Shown: positions 17,670 through 25,540 of the stretch, piece by piece
How positions within the stretch are numbered: the first letter of the stretch is position 1
Layout of the letters: every line of letters begins with the position of its first letter
From: Coriobacteriaceae bacterium
GTDB lineage: Bacteria > Actinomycetota > Coriobacteriia > Coriobacteriales > Coriobacteriaceae
Reading direction: 5' to 3'
Length of the DNA: 64,000 bases
NCBI GenBank assembly: GCA_902363875.1
Contig: CABJBO010000009.1
Location: 1-64,000 of the forward strand
The notes under the pieces: generated by a model
What the model was told of the DNA's origin: nothing
What the model saw: only the letters and a program-made list of their open reading frames with translations
The model's database searches: none
Position numbers and translations under genes: made by a program

Positions 17670-18776
17670 TTACTCATCCATAAGGTAGTAGTGACCCAGC
17701 GCGTCGGCACCCAGGATGGCGTTTGCGACCATCTCGGGCGTCACCTCAAACGGCATGTTGCACATGGTGTCATCGGGCGCGCAGGCGGCCTCGGCAACAA
17801 TCATGGCCTGCTCGCGCGTAAGCTCGGCAACGCCAAGTTCCTTCATCGTGACCGGCAGGCCCAGCTCAATGCAGAAGCCCAAGACTTCCTCGAGTTTCTC
17901 AGTCGGAGCATCCTCGAGTACCAGCTGAACGATGGTGCCAAAGGCGACCTTCTCGCCGTGATACATGCCGTGGCACTCGGGCAGCATCGTCAGGCCATTG
18001 TGGATGGCATGAGCAGCAGCAAGGCCCGAGCTCTCAAAGCCAATGCCCGAAAGCAGCGTATTGGCCTCGATGATATGCTCGACGGCAGGCGTGAGCGCAC
18101 CCTTCTCCAGCGCGACCTTGGCCTTGACGCCATCGGCCATAAGCGTCTCGTAGCAGAGCTTGGCAAGCGCCAGACCGGCCATGCCGCCTTTGCCACCAGC
18201 GCAGGTGCCACCGTCGGCATCGTGCGTCGCCTGGGCCTCAAAGTAGGTTGCGAGCGCATCGCCCATACCTGCCACCGTCAGGCGTACCGGGCTCGCCGCG
18301 ATAACCGTCGTATCCATAAGAACGATATTGGGGTTCGCCTTAAGGAACAGGTACTTATCGAACTGGCCGTCATCGGTATAGAGCACGGAGAGCGCCGAGC
18401 ACGGGGCATCGGTCGAAGCGATGGTGGGGCAAATGATGACCGGGGACTCCAGGTAGTAGGCGACGGCCTTGGCGGTGTCGAGGATCTTGCCGCCACCGAC
18501 GCCGACGATGATGTCGCAGCCGTTGTCGCGCGCGAGCGCAACCAGGCGATCGACCTCGCTCTTGGAGCACTCGCCGTTAAAGTCCTCAAACAGCAGCTCG
18601 GCCTTAGCCTCGGCAAAACCACCCTCGATCTTGGCACCGACGCGCTTCTTGCCCGAAGGCGTCACGATGACGAGGGCCTTAGCGCCGAGCGGCTCGACAT
18701 AGGAGCCGAGCTTGGCGAGCTCGTCCGGACCCTGGATGTACTTGCTGGGGCTATTGAAAATTGCAGCCATAACCAT
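17670..18776 (-). CDS. gldA: Glycerol dehydrogenase
   Basis: NAD-dependent oxidation of glycerol to dihydroxyacetone, or the reverse. The 368-aa protein matches GldA throughout: FNSPSKYIQGPDELAKLGSY at the start, VGVGGGKILDTAKAVAYYL, PTIASTDAPCSALSVLYTDD, metal ligands in VAGMGDALATYFEAQ and AAHAIHNGLTMLPECHGMYH. The ATG at 18776 or that at 18770 (MAAIFNSP) could start it; neither has a strong Shine-Dalgarno. It is monocistronic, lying between the terminator of the upstream Fe-alcohol dehydrogenase and its own strong terminator. Confidence 0.93.
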   Translation of the reverse strand: MVMAAIFNSPSKYIQGPDELAKLGSYVEPLGAKALVIVTPSGKKRVGAKIEGGFAEAKAELLFEDFNGECSKSEVDRLVALARDNGCDIIVGVGGGKILDTAKAVAYYLESPVIICPTIASTDAPCSALSVLYTDDGQFDKYLFLKANPNIVLMDTTVIAASPVRLTVAGMGDALATYFEAQATHDADGGTCAGGKGGMAGLALAKLCYETLMADGVKAKVALEKGALTPAVEHIIEANTLLSGIGFESSGLAAAHAIHNGLTMLPECHGMYHGEKVAFGTIVQLVLEDAPTEKLEEVLGFCIELGLPVTMKELGVAELTREQAMIVAEAACAPDDTMCNMPFEVTPEMVANAILGADALGHYYLMDE

Positions 18777-18784
18777 CCCATTCT

Positions 18785-18832
18785 CTAAAAGAAAAAAGAA
18801 AGGGGCTCCGTACGGATACGTGCGGAGCCCCT
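18785..18832 (-). terminator. Terminator of the iron-containing alcohol dehydrogenase
   Basis: On the minus strand GGGGCTCCGCACG and the complementary arm form a long stem at 18802-18831, followed by a T/C-rich run (18800-18790). Confidence 0.85.
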
Positions 18833-18853
18833 CGTTACGATAACAAGAGTCGA

Positions 18854-20077
18854 TTAGAAATCGATGTCGGTGTCGTAGTAGCAGGCCTTGAGGATCTTCT
18901 CGAAGTCGGCAGCCTTGGTCTCACGCGGGTTCTCGGGCGTGCAGGCGTCGGTCTCGGCGTTCGCAGCGATCTCGGGCAGCTTGGCGAGGAACTCATCCTC
19001 GGAAACCATCTGCGGGTTCTCGGCGTCGACCTTCACGCCACCATTCGCGTAATCCTTGATGGACTGCGGAATGTTGAGCTGGTCGTTGAGGTCGCGGATC
19101 TTCTGGACGAGCGCAGCGATGAGCTCCTCGTTGGTCTCGCCGGGAAGGTGCAGGATCTCCTTGGCCACGTAAGCGTAACGCTCGGCAGCACGCGGGTCCT
19201 TGGAGTTCCACTGGATGACCTTGCCCAGGTACATGGCGTTAGCAGCACCGTGGATGATGTGGCCGTTCTCGAAGGCAGCACCGGTCTTGTGAGCCATGGA
19301 GTGAACGATGCCGAGCAGGCCCGAGGAGAAGGCGATACCGGCGATGCACTGAGCCTCGTGCATGTGCTGACGGGCCTCATGGTCGCCAGCATAGGACTTG
19401 GGCAGCCACTCGACGATCTCGCGGATGCCGTGCAGGGCGTTGGCGTCGGTGAACATAGAGGCGCAGGTGGAAACGTAGGCCTCCATGCAGTGGGTCAGAG
19501 CATCCATGCCGGTGTGAGCGCACAGCTTGGCGGGCATGGTGTAGGTGAGCTCGGGGTCGACGATGGCGACATCAGGGGTGATGTTGAAGTCGGCCAGCGG
19601 GTACTTGATGCCCTTGGCGTAGTCGGTGATGACGGAGAACGCGGTGACCTCGGTAGCGGTGCCGGAGGTAGAGGAGATGGCGCAGAAATGAGCCTTCTGA
19701 CGCAGCTCGGGGAAGCTGAACGGCTGGATGATGTTATCGAAGGACTCCTCGGGATACTCGTAGAAGACCCACATGGCCTTAGCGGCATCGATGGGCGAGC
19801 CGCCGCCGATGGCGATAATCCAGTCGGGCTCGAACTCGCGCATGGCCTCGGCGCCCTTCATGACCGTCTCGATGGACGGATCGGACTCGACGCCCTCGAA
19901 CAGCTTGACCTCGAAGCCGCCCTCTTTGAGGTCGGCCTCAACGTCCTGCAGGAACCCGCCGCGGCGCATAGAGCTGCCGCCAGAAACGATGATGGCCTTC
20001 TTGCCCTTGAGGTTCTTCACCTCGTGGCGAGCGCCCTCACCAAAGTACAGATCGCGAGGATTGGTAAAACGTCCCAT
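18854..20077 (-). CDS. Iron-containing alcohol dehydrogenase (butanol/ethanol dehydrogenase type)
   Basis: A 407-aa Fe-ADH that reduces aldehydes to alcohols with NAD(P)H. Motifs: IIAIGGGSPIDAAKAMWVFY for the coenzyme, ISSTSGTATEVTAFSVITD, metal ligands in AHTGMDALTHCMEAY, and the final histidines in IVHSMAHKTGAAFENGHIIH. It resembles the ADH half of AdhE more than GldA. The ATG at 20077 follows TAGGAGGCACAGT, excluding an upstream TTG/ATG extension. A strong terminator follows. It probably serves fermentative alcohol formation in this anaerobe. Two further Fe-dehydrogenases follow in the same orientation. Confidence 0.92.
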   Translation of the reverse strand: MGRFTNPRDLYFGEGARHEVKNLKGKKAIIVSGGSSMRRGGFLQDVEADLKEGGFEVKLFEGVESDPSIETVMKGAEAMREFEPDWIIAIGGGSPIDAAKAMWVFYEYPEESFDNIIQPFSFPELRQKAHFCAISSTSGTATEVTAFSVITDYAKGIKYPLADFNITPDVAIVDPELTYTMPAKLCAHTGMDALTHCMEAYVSTCASMFTDANALHGIREIVEWLPKSYAGDHEARQHMHEAQCIAGIAFSSGLLGIVHSMAHKTGAAFENGHIIHGAANAMYLGKVIQWNSKDPRAAERYAYVAKEILHLPGETNEELIAALVQKIRDLNDQLNIPQSIKDYANGGVKVDAENPQMVSEDEFLAKLPEIAANAETDACTPENPRETKAADFEKILKACYYDTDIDF

Positions 20078-20577
20078 ACTGTGCCTCCTAAACAAGCCCC
20101 TCTTAGACTTGCGTATATAACGGAGCACCCGATTGGCTCCGTTAGGACCGTTTTGCGCGTTGCCGGCGATGACAATGCGCGATGTCTAAACGTCTCAACG
20201 CTCAGACAAACACTATTCTACCGTTCTGGTTGGTCAGTTATTCACCTAAAGCCGACAATGATGAAACGTTTTTTCTATCCCTGAAGACCCTTGTGGGGCA
20301 TTCATACTCCCAAGCTGGGCAAACGTTTTATCAAGGTTGACCACATATCCCGGGCAGGACTGTGCCCCTCCAAAATGCACCCCGTTCGCCGCCAAAAATC
20401 GACCGTTTGCGGCACCGTGATACCACTCAGTCGTCCCAGGTGCCGACATTTGTGCGGCATCCGTCTTCGTGGTGCAAAGGTGCATGTCCAAGTGCGGCAC
20501 CCCCGGTGTGCCACATGCGGGTAAACTAGAACCTTATATAGAGACATTTGAACCCTAACCGCAGCAAAGGAGGCCCC
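20078..20577. other. Intergenic region without a confident gene
   Basis: About 500 bp between a minus-strand dehydrogenase and a plus-strand operon. It holds both promoters, a repeated AAACGTTTT-like word (20256 and 20321), and GTGCGGCAC/GTGCCACA words at 20485-20515. A short minus-strand frame (20246-20500) looks more like a repeated extragenic element than a gene. Confidence 0.5.
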
Positions 20578-21654
20578 ATGGCATTCGATCCCATTCAAGA
20601 GGATTGCCATCGCCTCGTTCTTGAGGCCTTGCGCCGCGACAATATCCCGCTCACCGACGGTGCCGCCGTAGAGCGTCTGATGGAACAATTCACTCGCAAC
20701 CCCGCGCCGCTCATCGTGCACGACCGCGACCGCGCCGGGCACCTCATTGCCAAGGTGGTCGAGGCTGTCGACTACCGCATTCCCTTTATCCCTGACGATA
20801 CCCAGGCAGAGCAAGAAGAGGCCGCAGCCGAGAACATGCTCCGCGAGGCAGCCGCGCTCGATCCGAGCAACTGGGATGCCCAGCGCATGCTGACGGCCCT
20901 CACCGCCGACTCCAACGAGGAATACGTACAGTACCTGGTATCCAAGCGCGATGAAGTCGAACACGACCTGGCGCTCAAGATCGTCTCGGCGCAGGACCCC
21001 TACGAGCGCGAGGCCGCAGGCGACCTTATGCGCCGCCCCTACCTGCGCTGGCTTGCCGCCTTGGCATCGCGCGCGCTCATTAGCGGCCGCTACCGCATGT
21101 CGCTCGAAGCCGCAAACCGCAGCCTCGACTTTGCGCCCAACGACCCCGCCGGCGTCCGCCATACTGCGATGCTTGCCATGGCAAAGCTCGAATACCCCGC
21201 CGAGGAGCTCAAGCGCTTTCGCTCTGCCCACTCCGTCCCCTATCTCGCTAACACGCCGCTGCGCCGTCGTCCCAAGGACGCGGAGCGTGACTTGGACCCG
21301 TGGACGCTCATCGCGCTGATGAGCGCAGCCTGGCGCGAGCTGGACTACGAGGGTGCCGAGCACTACCTGCGTATCCTTGCGCGCTCGTGCCCGCACGCAG
21401 CCGAGGCGCTCTACTTCCAAACCGAGTTTCCCGATGGCGTCTATGCCCGCGTCAACGTGGGTGCAGGCTCCACCGACGAGCTCGTCCTTGCACTCTCCGA
21501 GGCGACGCCGGTACTGCAGGAGGGCCTGGGCGCGCCCGACAACGCCAGCTTTGCCGCCTGGGTCGCCACCAACGACATCGTGCGCTCCCAGATCGACGAG
21601 CGCATACTGCGGGCGGCCGAGCAGGGCTTGCCGTTTAAGGGAGGAGACCTCTAA
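20578..21654 (+). CDS. TPR-like helical-repeat protein of unknown function (paralogue A)
   Basis: A 358-aa soluble, all-helical protein with no recognised enzyme motif. Helical hairpins of TPR character can be seen, such as AAALDPSNWDAQRMLTALTA, SGRYRMSLEAANRSLDFAPN with DPAGVRHTAML, and ELDYEGAEHYLRILARSCPH. The ATG follows AAAGGAGGCCCC. Its stop overlaps the start of the next gene (TAATG), so the two are translationally coupled. The neighbour has the same order of segments, suggesting an old tandem duplication. The murT-gatD fusion follows 46 bp after the second gene, so a link to the cell envelope is possible but unproven. Confidence 0.75.
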   Translation: MAFDPIQEDCHRLVLEALRRDNIPLTDGAAVERLMEQFTRNPAPLIVHDRDRAGHLIAKVVEAVDYRIPFIPDDTQAEQEEAAAENMLREAAALDPSNWDAQRMLTALTADSNEEYVQYLVSKRDEVEHDLALKIVSAQDPYEREAAGDLMRRPYLRWLAALASRALISGRYRMSLEAANRSLDFAPNDPAGVRHTAMLAMAKLEYPAEELKRFRSAHSVPYLANTPLRRRPKDAERDLDPWTLIALMSAAWRELDYEGAEHYLRILARSCPHAAEALYFQTEFPDGVYARVNVGAGSTDELVLALSEATPVLQEGLGAPDNASFAAWVATNDIVRSQIDERILRAAEQGLPFKGGDL

Positions 21655-22697
21655 TGGATCCGAGCGTCTACATCCCCGCCTACCTAGAGCGCACCTATCT
21701 GGCGTCGCACCCCGAGCTCACCGATGCAGCACGCGAGCTTGTCCATAACGACATTAGTGCGAATCCCCAAAAGTATGCGCAGTCCGAGCATGCTCAGGCG
21801 CTGCTGTCCTATGCCGGTGTGCATCGTCATTTGCTCGACGAGCTCCATCGCATCGAGGACATGGGCAGCGACGAGGAGTTTGAGCAGACGCGCAACCGCC
21901 TGTTCGACGATATGCGCGATGAGCTGCTCAAGATCGTTCGCGTCGATGCGCTGGCGGTCGATGCCCAGCTGCTCGCCATCATTTTGGCGGACACACCCGT
22001 CGACGCCTGCCTGGGCGACCTGATGAAGCTCGAAGCGACCACGACCGATTACCTGCGGCAAAGCGTGCCCGGGTTCGACATGGAGGCCCCACACTACTGG
22101 GCCAATAATGTTTTGGCCGACGGTGTCACCGCAGCGGACCTTACCGTGAGCGAGCCGGCCCTTATCGGGTGGCTCCACACACTCGAGGCCATCTCGCAGC
22201 TGTGCATGGCAAGCGCCCGCTACCGCGCTGCTGCCAACTACGCCCGCCGCGTCCTTAAGGCAGAAGGCTATCCCACCCGAGCTGCCGGCACCGTGTTGCT
22301 CGCTCTCGCTCGCCTGGAAGACCAGGACGGCTTTTTTGCCCTAGCCCACCAGCTCGAGGAACAGATGGGGGCAGACGCACTCGAAAACTCTCCTTGGTAC
22401 CTGCTCGCCCGCACGATCTTGCTGTTCAAAACAAACAAGATGCGCCCGGCGACGCGCGCGCTGCGTGAGTTCGCTAACCGTTGCGAGGGCGGCGCGTTCT
22501 TTTTGCTGAACCCCATGTATCAGACACCGTACCTTCCCTGCCGGCCCGAACCGCACGACCCCTGGGACCTTTCGCATCAGGCAGTTTGGGAAGCCGACGG
22601 CATCATCTCGGACACCCCCGACTTTGCCCCCTGGGCCAACGCCTGCGAAGATGTATCGCAGCTTGCCCAGGAATTTGCGCGCCGTTACGGCTTTTAA
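21654..22697 (+). CDS. TPR-like helical-repeat protein of unknown function (paralogue B)
   Basis: A 347-aa soluble helical protein beginning MDPSVYIPAYLERTYLASHP. It shares layout with the upstream gene: a central ALIGWLHTLEAISQLCMASA with RYRAAANYARRVL (compare LRWLAALASRALISGRYRMS), TAAGTVLLALARLEDQDG-like helices, then PWYLLARTILLFKTNKMRPA and a C-terminal DxxxxW/QEFARRYGF region. Sequence identity is low. The start codon overlaps the upstream stop (TAATG). I recognise no named family. Tandem diverged paralogues with coupled translation suggest a hetero-oligomer. Confidence 0.75.
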   Translation: MDPSVYIPAYLERTYLASHPELTDAARELVHNDISANPQKYAQSEHAQALLSYAGVHRHLLDELHRIEDMGSDEEFEQTRNRLFDDMRDELLKIVRVDALAVDAQLLAIILADTPVDACLGDLMKLEATTTDYLRQSVPGFDMEAPHYWANNVLADGVTAADLTVSEPALIGWLHTLEAISQLCMASARYRAAANYARRVLKAEGYPTRAAGTVLLALARLEDQDGFFALAHQLEEQMGADALENSPWYLLARTILLFKTNKMRPATRALREFANRCEGGAFFLLNPMYQTPYLPCRPEPHDPWDLSHQAVWEADGIISDTPDFAPWANACEDVSQLAQEFARRYGF

Positions 22698-22742
22698 CGG
22701 CGCAAACGCCACGACCATGTCATTCACGTTAGGAACGGCTTC

Positions 22743-24920
22743 ATGAACTTCCGCTCATCTCTCGCCTGTGCCTCGAGCGATATCGCCCGCTGGGGGCTGC
22801 GCTCCGTCCTTAAGCGCCAGGGCGGCGTACTCCCCGGCCGCATCGCCATGAAGATCGACCCCGAGCTGCTAAGCGACCTCGCGAGCCTGGTCGACCGCAG
22901 CGTGGTGATCACCGGCACCAACGGCAAGACCACCACCTCCAACCTCATCGCCGACGCCGTTGCTGCCAGCGGTGCTACCGTGGTGTGCAACCGTGCCGGC
23001 AACAATATGGAGCCTGGTGTGGTGGGCGCTCTGCTCGAGGCCCGCGGCAACCTTAAGCGAACCGCCAGCAGCAAGCGCGTAGGCGTTTTTGAATGCGATG
23101 AGCTCTACACTGTGCGCGTCCTGCCCAAGCTCAAGCCGACGTACTTCGTGCTGCTCAACCTGTTCCGTGACCAGCTAGATCGCTATGGCGAGATCGATCA
23201 CACCCAGGAGGTCATCGCCCACGCGTTGGAGCTTTCGCCGGCAACGACGCTCATCTACAACGCCGACGACCCGCTGTGCGCCTCGATTGCCGCGCGCGTT
23301 CCCAACGCGAGTATTGCCTTTGGCATCGATGGCGCCACGGGCACCGAGTCCGACCGCATTAGCGACTCGCGCTTTTGCTCGCAGTGCAACGCCCCGTTGG
23401 AGTACGACTACGTACAGTATGGTCAACTCGGCGCCTACCATTGCCCCTCGTGCGGCTGGGCCCGCCCTGCGCTTGTCCGTCGCGTGACGGGCGTGGAACT
23501 CGGCTGCGACGGCTACGGCTTTGACCTTGTCTTTGGACCCGATACCGACGCACCCGCAACGCACATCGCCACGCGCTACAACGGTCTGTACATGGTCTAT
23601 AACGTTGCCGCCGCCTTCTTTGCCACACACGAGTTGGGCGTGAACACGGCGCTTCTACAGCCTACGCTCGATGCCTATGTGCCTGCCGGCGGTCGTATGG
23701 GGCGCTGGGATATCGCCGGCCGCACCGTCGAGGCCAACCTGGCCAAGAATCCCGTAGGCTTCGATCGACAAATCCAGTCCATCAAGACGGCAGGCGGCAG
23801 ACTCTGCGCTTTCTTCCTCAATGACAACGACGCCGACGGCCACGATGTCTCGTGGATCTACGACGTCGACTTCGAGCGCATCGCCGATACCCCGGGGCTT
23901 GTCGCCTTTGCCGGCGGCACGCGTGCACACGATATGCAGGTGCGCCTCAAGTACGCCGGCATCGACGCCGCCATCATCTCGAATATCGAGCAGGCGATCG
24001 GCGCCGTGGCAGACGAGGAGGCTGGCGACACTTTCTATGCCGTCGCCAACTACACGGCCTTCCCGCCGCTGGTCAAGGAGCTCGACGGGCTTAAGGGCAC
24101 CGATGCGAGCTCGGTTGCCTCCCACGCCGTAACGCGCGCCGATGGTAGCGCTGTCCCCACCGATATTGTGCCGGTCGAGCTCTCGCGCCCGCTGCGCATC
24201 GTCTACCTGTATCCCGATGCCCTCAACCTCTATGGCGACGGCGGCAACGTCATCGCCCTCGAGCGCCGCTGCACCTGGCGTGGCATTCCCGTGCGCGTGG
24301 ACGAGGTCCGCATGGGCGAGACGCTCGATCTCACCGACGCCGATATCGTCATGATGGGCGGTGGCTCCGACCGCGACCAGTTGGCCGTGGCACACGAGCT
24401 GCTCGCTCAAAAAGACAAGGTCGCGGCCTATGTTGAGGACGGCGGCTCACTGCTCGCTATCTGCGGCAGCTATCAGCTGCTCGGCCGTTCGTACTATATG
24501 GGCGAGAATCGCATCGATGGCCTAGGCGTCATTGCCGCCGAGACCGTGCGCGGCTCCGACCGCCTGATCGGCAACGTCGCCGTCAAGACCGACCTGGCAC
24601 CCGAGCCCTTTGTGGGATTCGAGAACCACGGCGGCCGCACGCTTTTGGACGCCGATGCCACGCCGCTCGGAACGTCCGTCGTCACAGGCACCGGCAACAA
24701 CGGCGACGATGGCTTTGAGGGTCTGATCTACAAGGGCGTCATCGGCACGTACCTGCACGGACCAGCGCTACCCAAGAATCCCGAACTCGCCGACTGGCTG
24801 ATCGCGCACGCCCTCGAGCGCCGCGGCGACGCACAAGCCATGTCGTTGTTACCGCTTAAGTCCCTCGACGACAACTACGAGCACGCCGCCCACGACGCCG
24901 CGATGAAGCTCCTCCCCTAA
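22743..24920 (+). CDS. MurT-GatD fusion: lipid II isoglutaminyl synthase (both subunits in one chain)
   Basis: MurT and GatD together amidate the D-glutamate of lipid II. They are normally two proteins; here one 725-aa chain contains both. Residues about 1-455 are MurT: VVITGTNGKTTTSNLIADAV (Mur ligase P-loop), NNMEPGVVGALLEARG, the zinc ribbon Cys212-x2-Cys215 and Cys234-x2-Cys237, then the C-terminal ligase domain. From about residue 481 the chain is GatD: LRIVYLYPDALNLYGDGGN, nucleophile Cys574 in AICGSYQLLG, GFENHGGRT, and His672 in YLHGP. No frameshift or stop separates them. The gene follows two unknown paralogues and ends in a palindromic terminator. It is probably essential for peptidoglycan amidation. 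Confidence 0.92.
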   Translation: MNFRSSLACASSDIARWGLRSVLKRQGGVLPGRIAMKIDPELLSDLASLVDRSVVITGTNGKTTTSNLIADAVAASGATVVCNRAGNNMEPGVVGALLEARGNLKRTASSKRVGVFECDELYTVRVLPKLKPTYFVLLNLFRDQLDRYGEIDHTQEVIAHALELSPATTLIYNADDPLCASIAARVPNASIAFGIDGATGTESDRISDSRFCSQCNAPLEYDYVQYGQLGAYHCPSCGWARPALVRRVTGVELGCDGYGFDLVFGPDTDAPATHIATRYNGLYMVYNVAAAFFATHELGVNTALLQPTLDAYVPAGGRMGRWDIAGRTVEANLAKNPVGFDRQIQSIKTAGGRLCAFFLNDNDADGHDVSWIYDVDFERIADTPGLVAFAGGTRAHDMQVRLKYAGIDAAIISNIEQAIGAVADEEAGDTFYAVANYTAFPPLVKELDGLKGTDASSVASHAVTRADGSAVPTDIVPVELSRPLRIVYLYPDALNLYGDGGNVIALERRCTWRGIPVRVDEVRMGETLDLTDADIVMMGGGSDRDQLAVAHELLAQKDKVAAYVEDGGSLLAICGSYQLLGRSYYMGENRIDGLGVIAAETVRGSDRLIGNVAVKTDLAPEPFVGFENHGGRTLLDADATPLGTSVVTGTGNNGDDGFEGLIYKGVIGTYLHGPALPKNPELADWLIAHALERRGDAQAMSLLPLKSLDDNYEHAAHDAAMKLLP

Positions 24921-24926
24921 CGCCCC

Positions 24927-24964
24927 AACCACCACAAAGGGGACAGCACCTTTGTGGTGGTTTT
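24927..24964 (+). terminator. Palindromic terminator after murT-gatD
   Basis: AACCACCACAAAGG and CCTTTGTGGTGGTT make a perfect 14-bp stem around GGACAGCA, followed by TT. The same core sequence recurs at 58385-58420 after the sortase gene, so this is a repeated element used as a terminator. Confidence 0.7.
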
Positions 24965-24983
24965 AACCAGCCACGGTAGTTTG

Positions 24984-25118
24984 TCTCGATCTGTAACATT
25001 TAGACCGTTAAAAGTCGTCGTACTGTTACAGATTGAGATGTTCGGACCGACGCCCGCCGTCTGTCTCGATCTGTAACAGGTAGAGCCGATTTGCCCGCCC
25101 AGATGTTACAGATTGAGA
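24984..25118. repeat. Two tandem palindromic elements, 80-bp period
   Basis: TCTCGATCTGTAACA at 24984 and 25064 each pairs with TGTTACAGATTGAGA at 25024 and 25104. The arms are 15 bp with one mismatch, the loops are 25 bp and differ in sequence. The copy spacing is exactly 80 bp. The element lies between murT-gatD and tRNA-Glu, with no gene in the region. Confidence 0.8.
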
Positions 25119-25218
25119 TATTTGAAAATCGGAATAGAAGCCTGCTCCTGTGTGGTGGTTTTCCAGTTTGCCAACGATATACGCGCTGGCAAAAAAGTCT
25201 GCTATACTCTTTCCCGCT

Positions 25219-25295
25219 GTCCCCATCGTCTAGCGGCCAAGGACGCCACCCTTTCAAGGTGGATATCGCGGGTTCGAATCCCGCTGGGGGCACCA
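25219..25295 (+). tRNA. tRNA-Glu (TTC)
   Basis: A complete cloverleaf: acceptor GTCCCCA/TGGGGGC, D-arm GTCT...GGAC, anticodon stem CCACC/GGTGG with loop CTTTCAA (anticodon TTC), T-arm GCGGG-TTCGAAT-CCCGC, discriminator A and an encoded CCA. It has its own terminator downstream. Confidence 0.97.
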
Positions 25296-25306
25296 TTTGC
25301 ATTGAG

Positions 25307-25340
25307 AAGCCCGTTACCGATTCGGTAGCGGGCTTTTTGC
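25307..25340 (+). terminator. Terminator of tRNA-Glu
   Basis: AGCCCGTTACCGA and TCGGTAGCGGGCT form a stem with one G-T type mismatch, followed by TTTTTG. Confidence 0.85.
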
Positions 25341-25540
25341 TGCCATGCGCCGGGATTCGAGCCCAACAGGGTACAGAGCCGAGAAAACGCACCTACGCTT
25401 CGGCCCTAACAAGTGATTAACTTAGTCCCTAGCAATACGATAACTGAAACGTCCGTATCGAAAAGCATTGCCCGGAGACAGCTCCGTCTCCATTAGCCGT
25501 GATGTTGGCAATCTTTCTTATCAATCGCACGTCTTGAAAA

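Noticed and set aside
20246..20500. 84-codon minus-strand frame in an intergenic region
   Set aside because: No ribosome-binding site or core-like codon use; looks like a repeated extragenic sequence.
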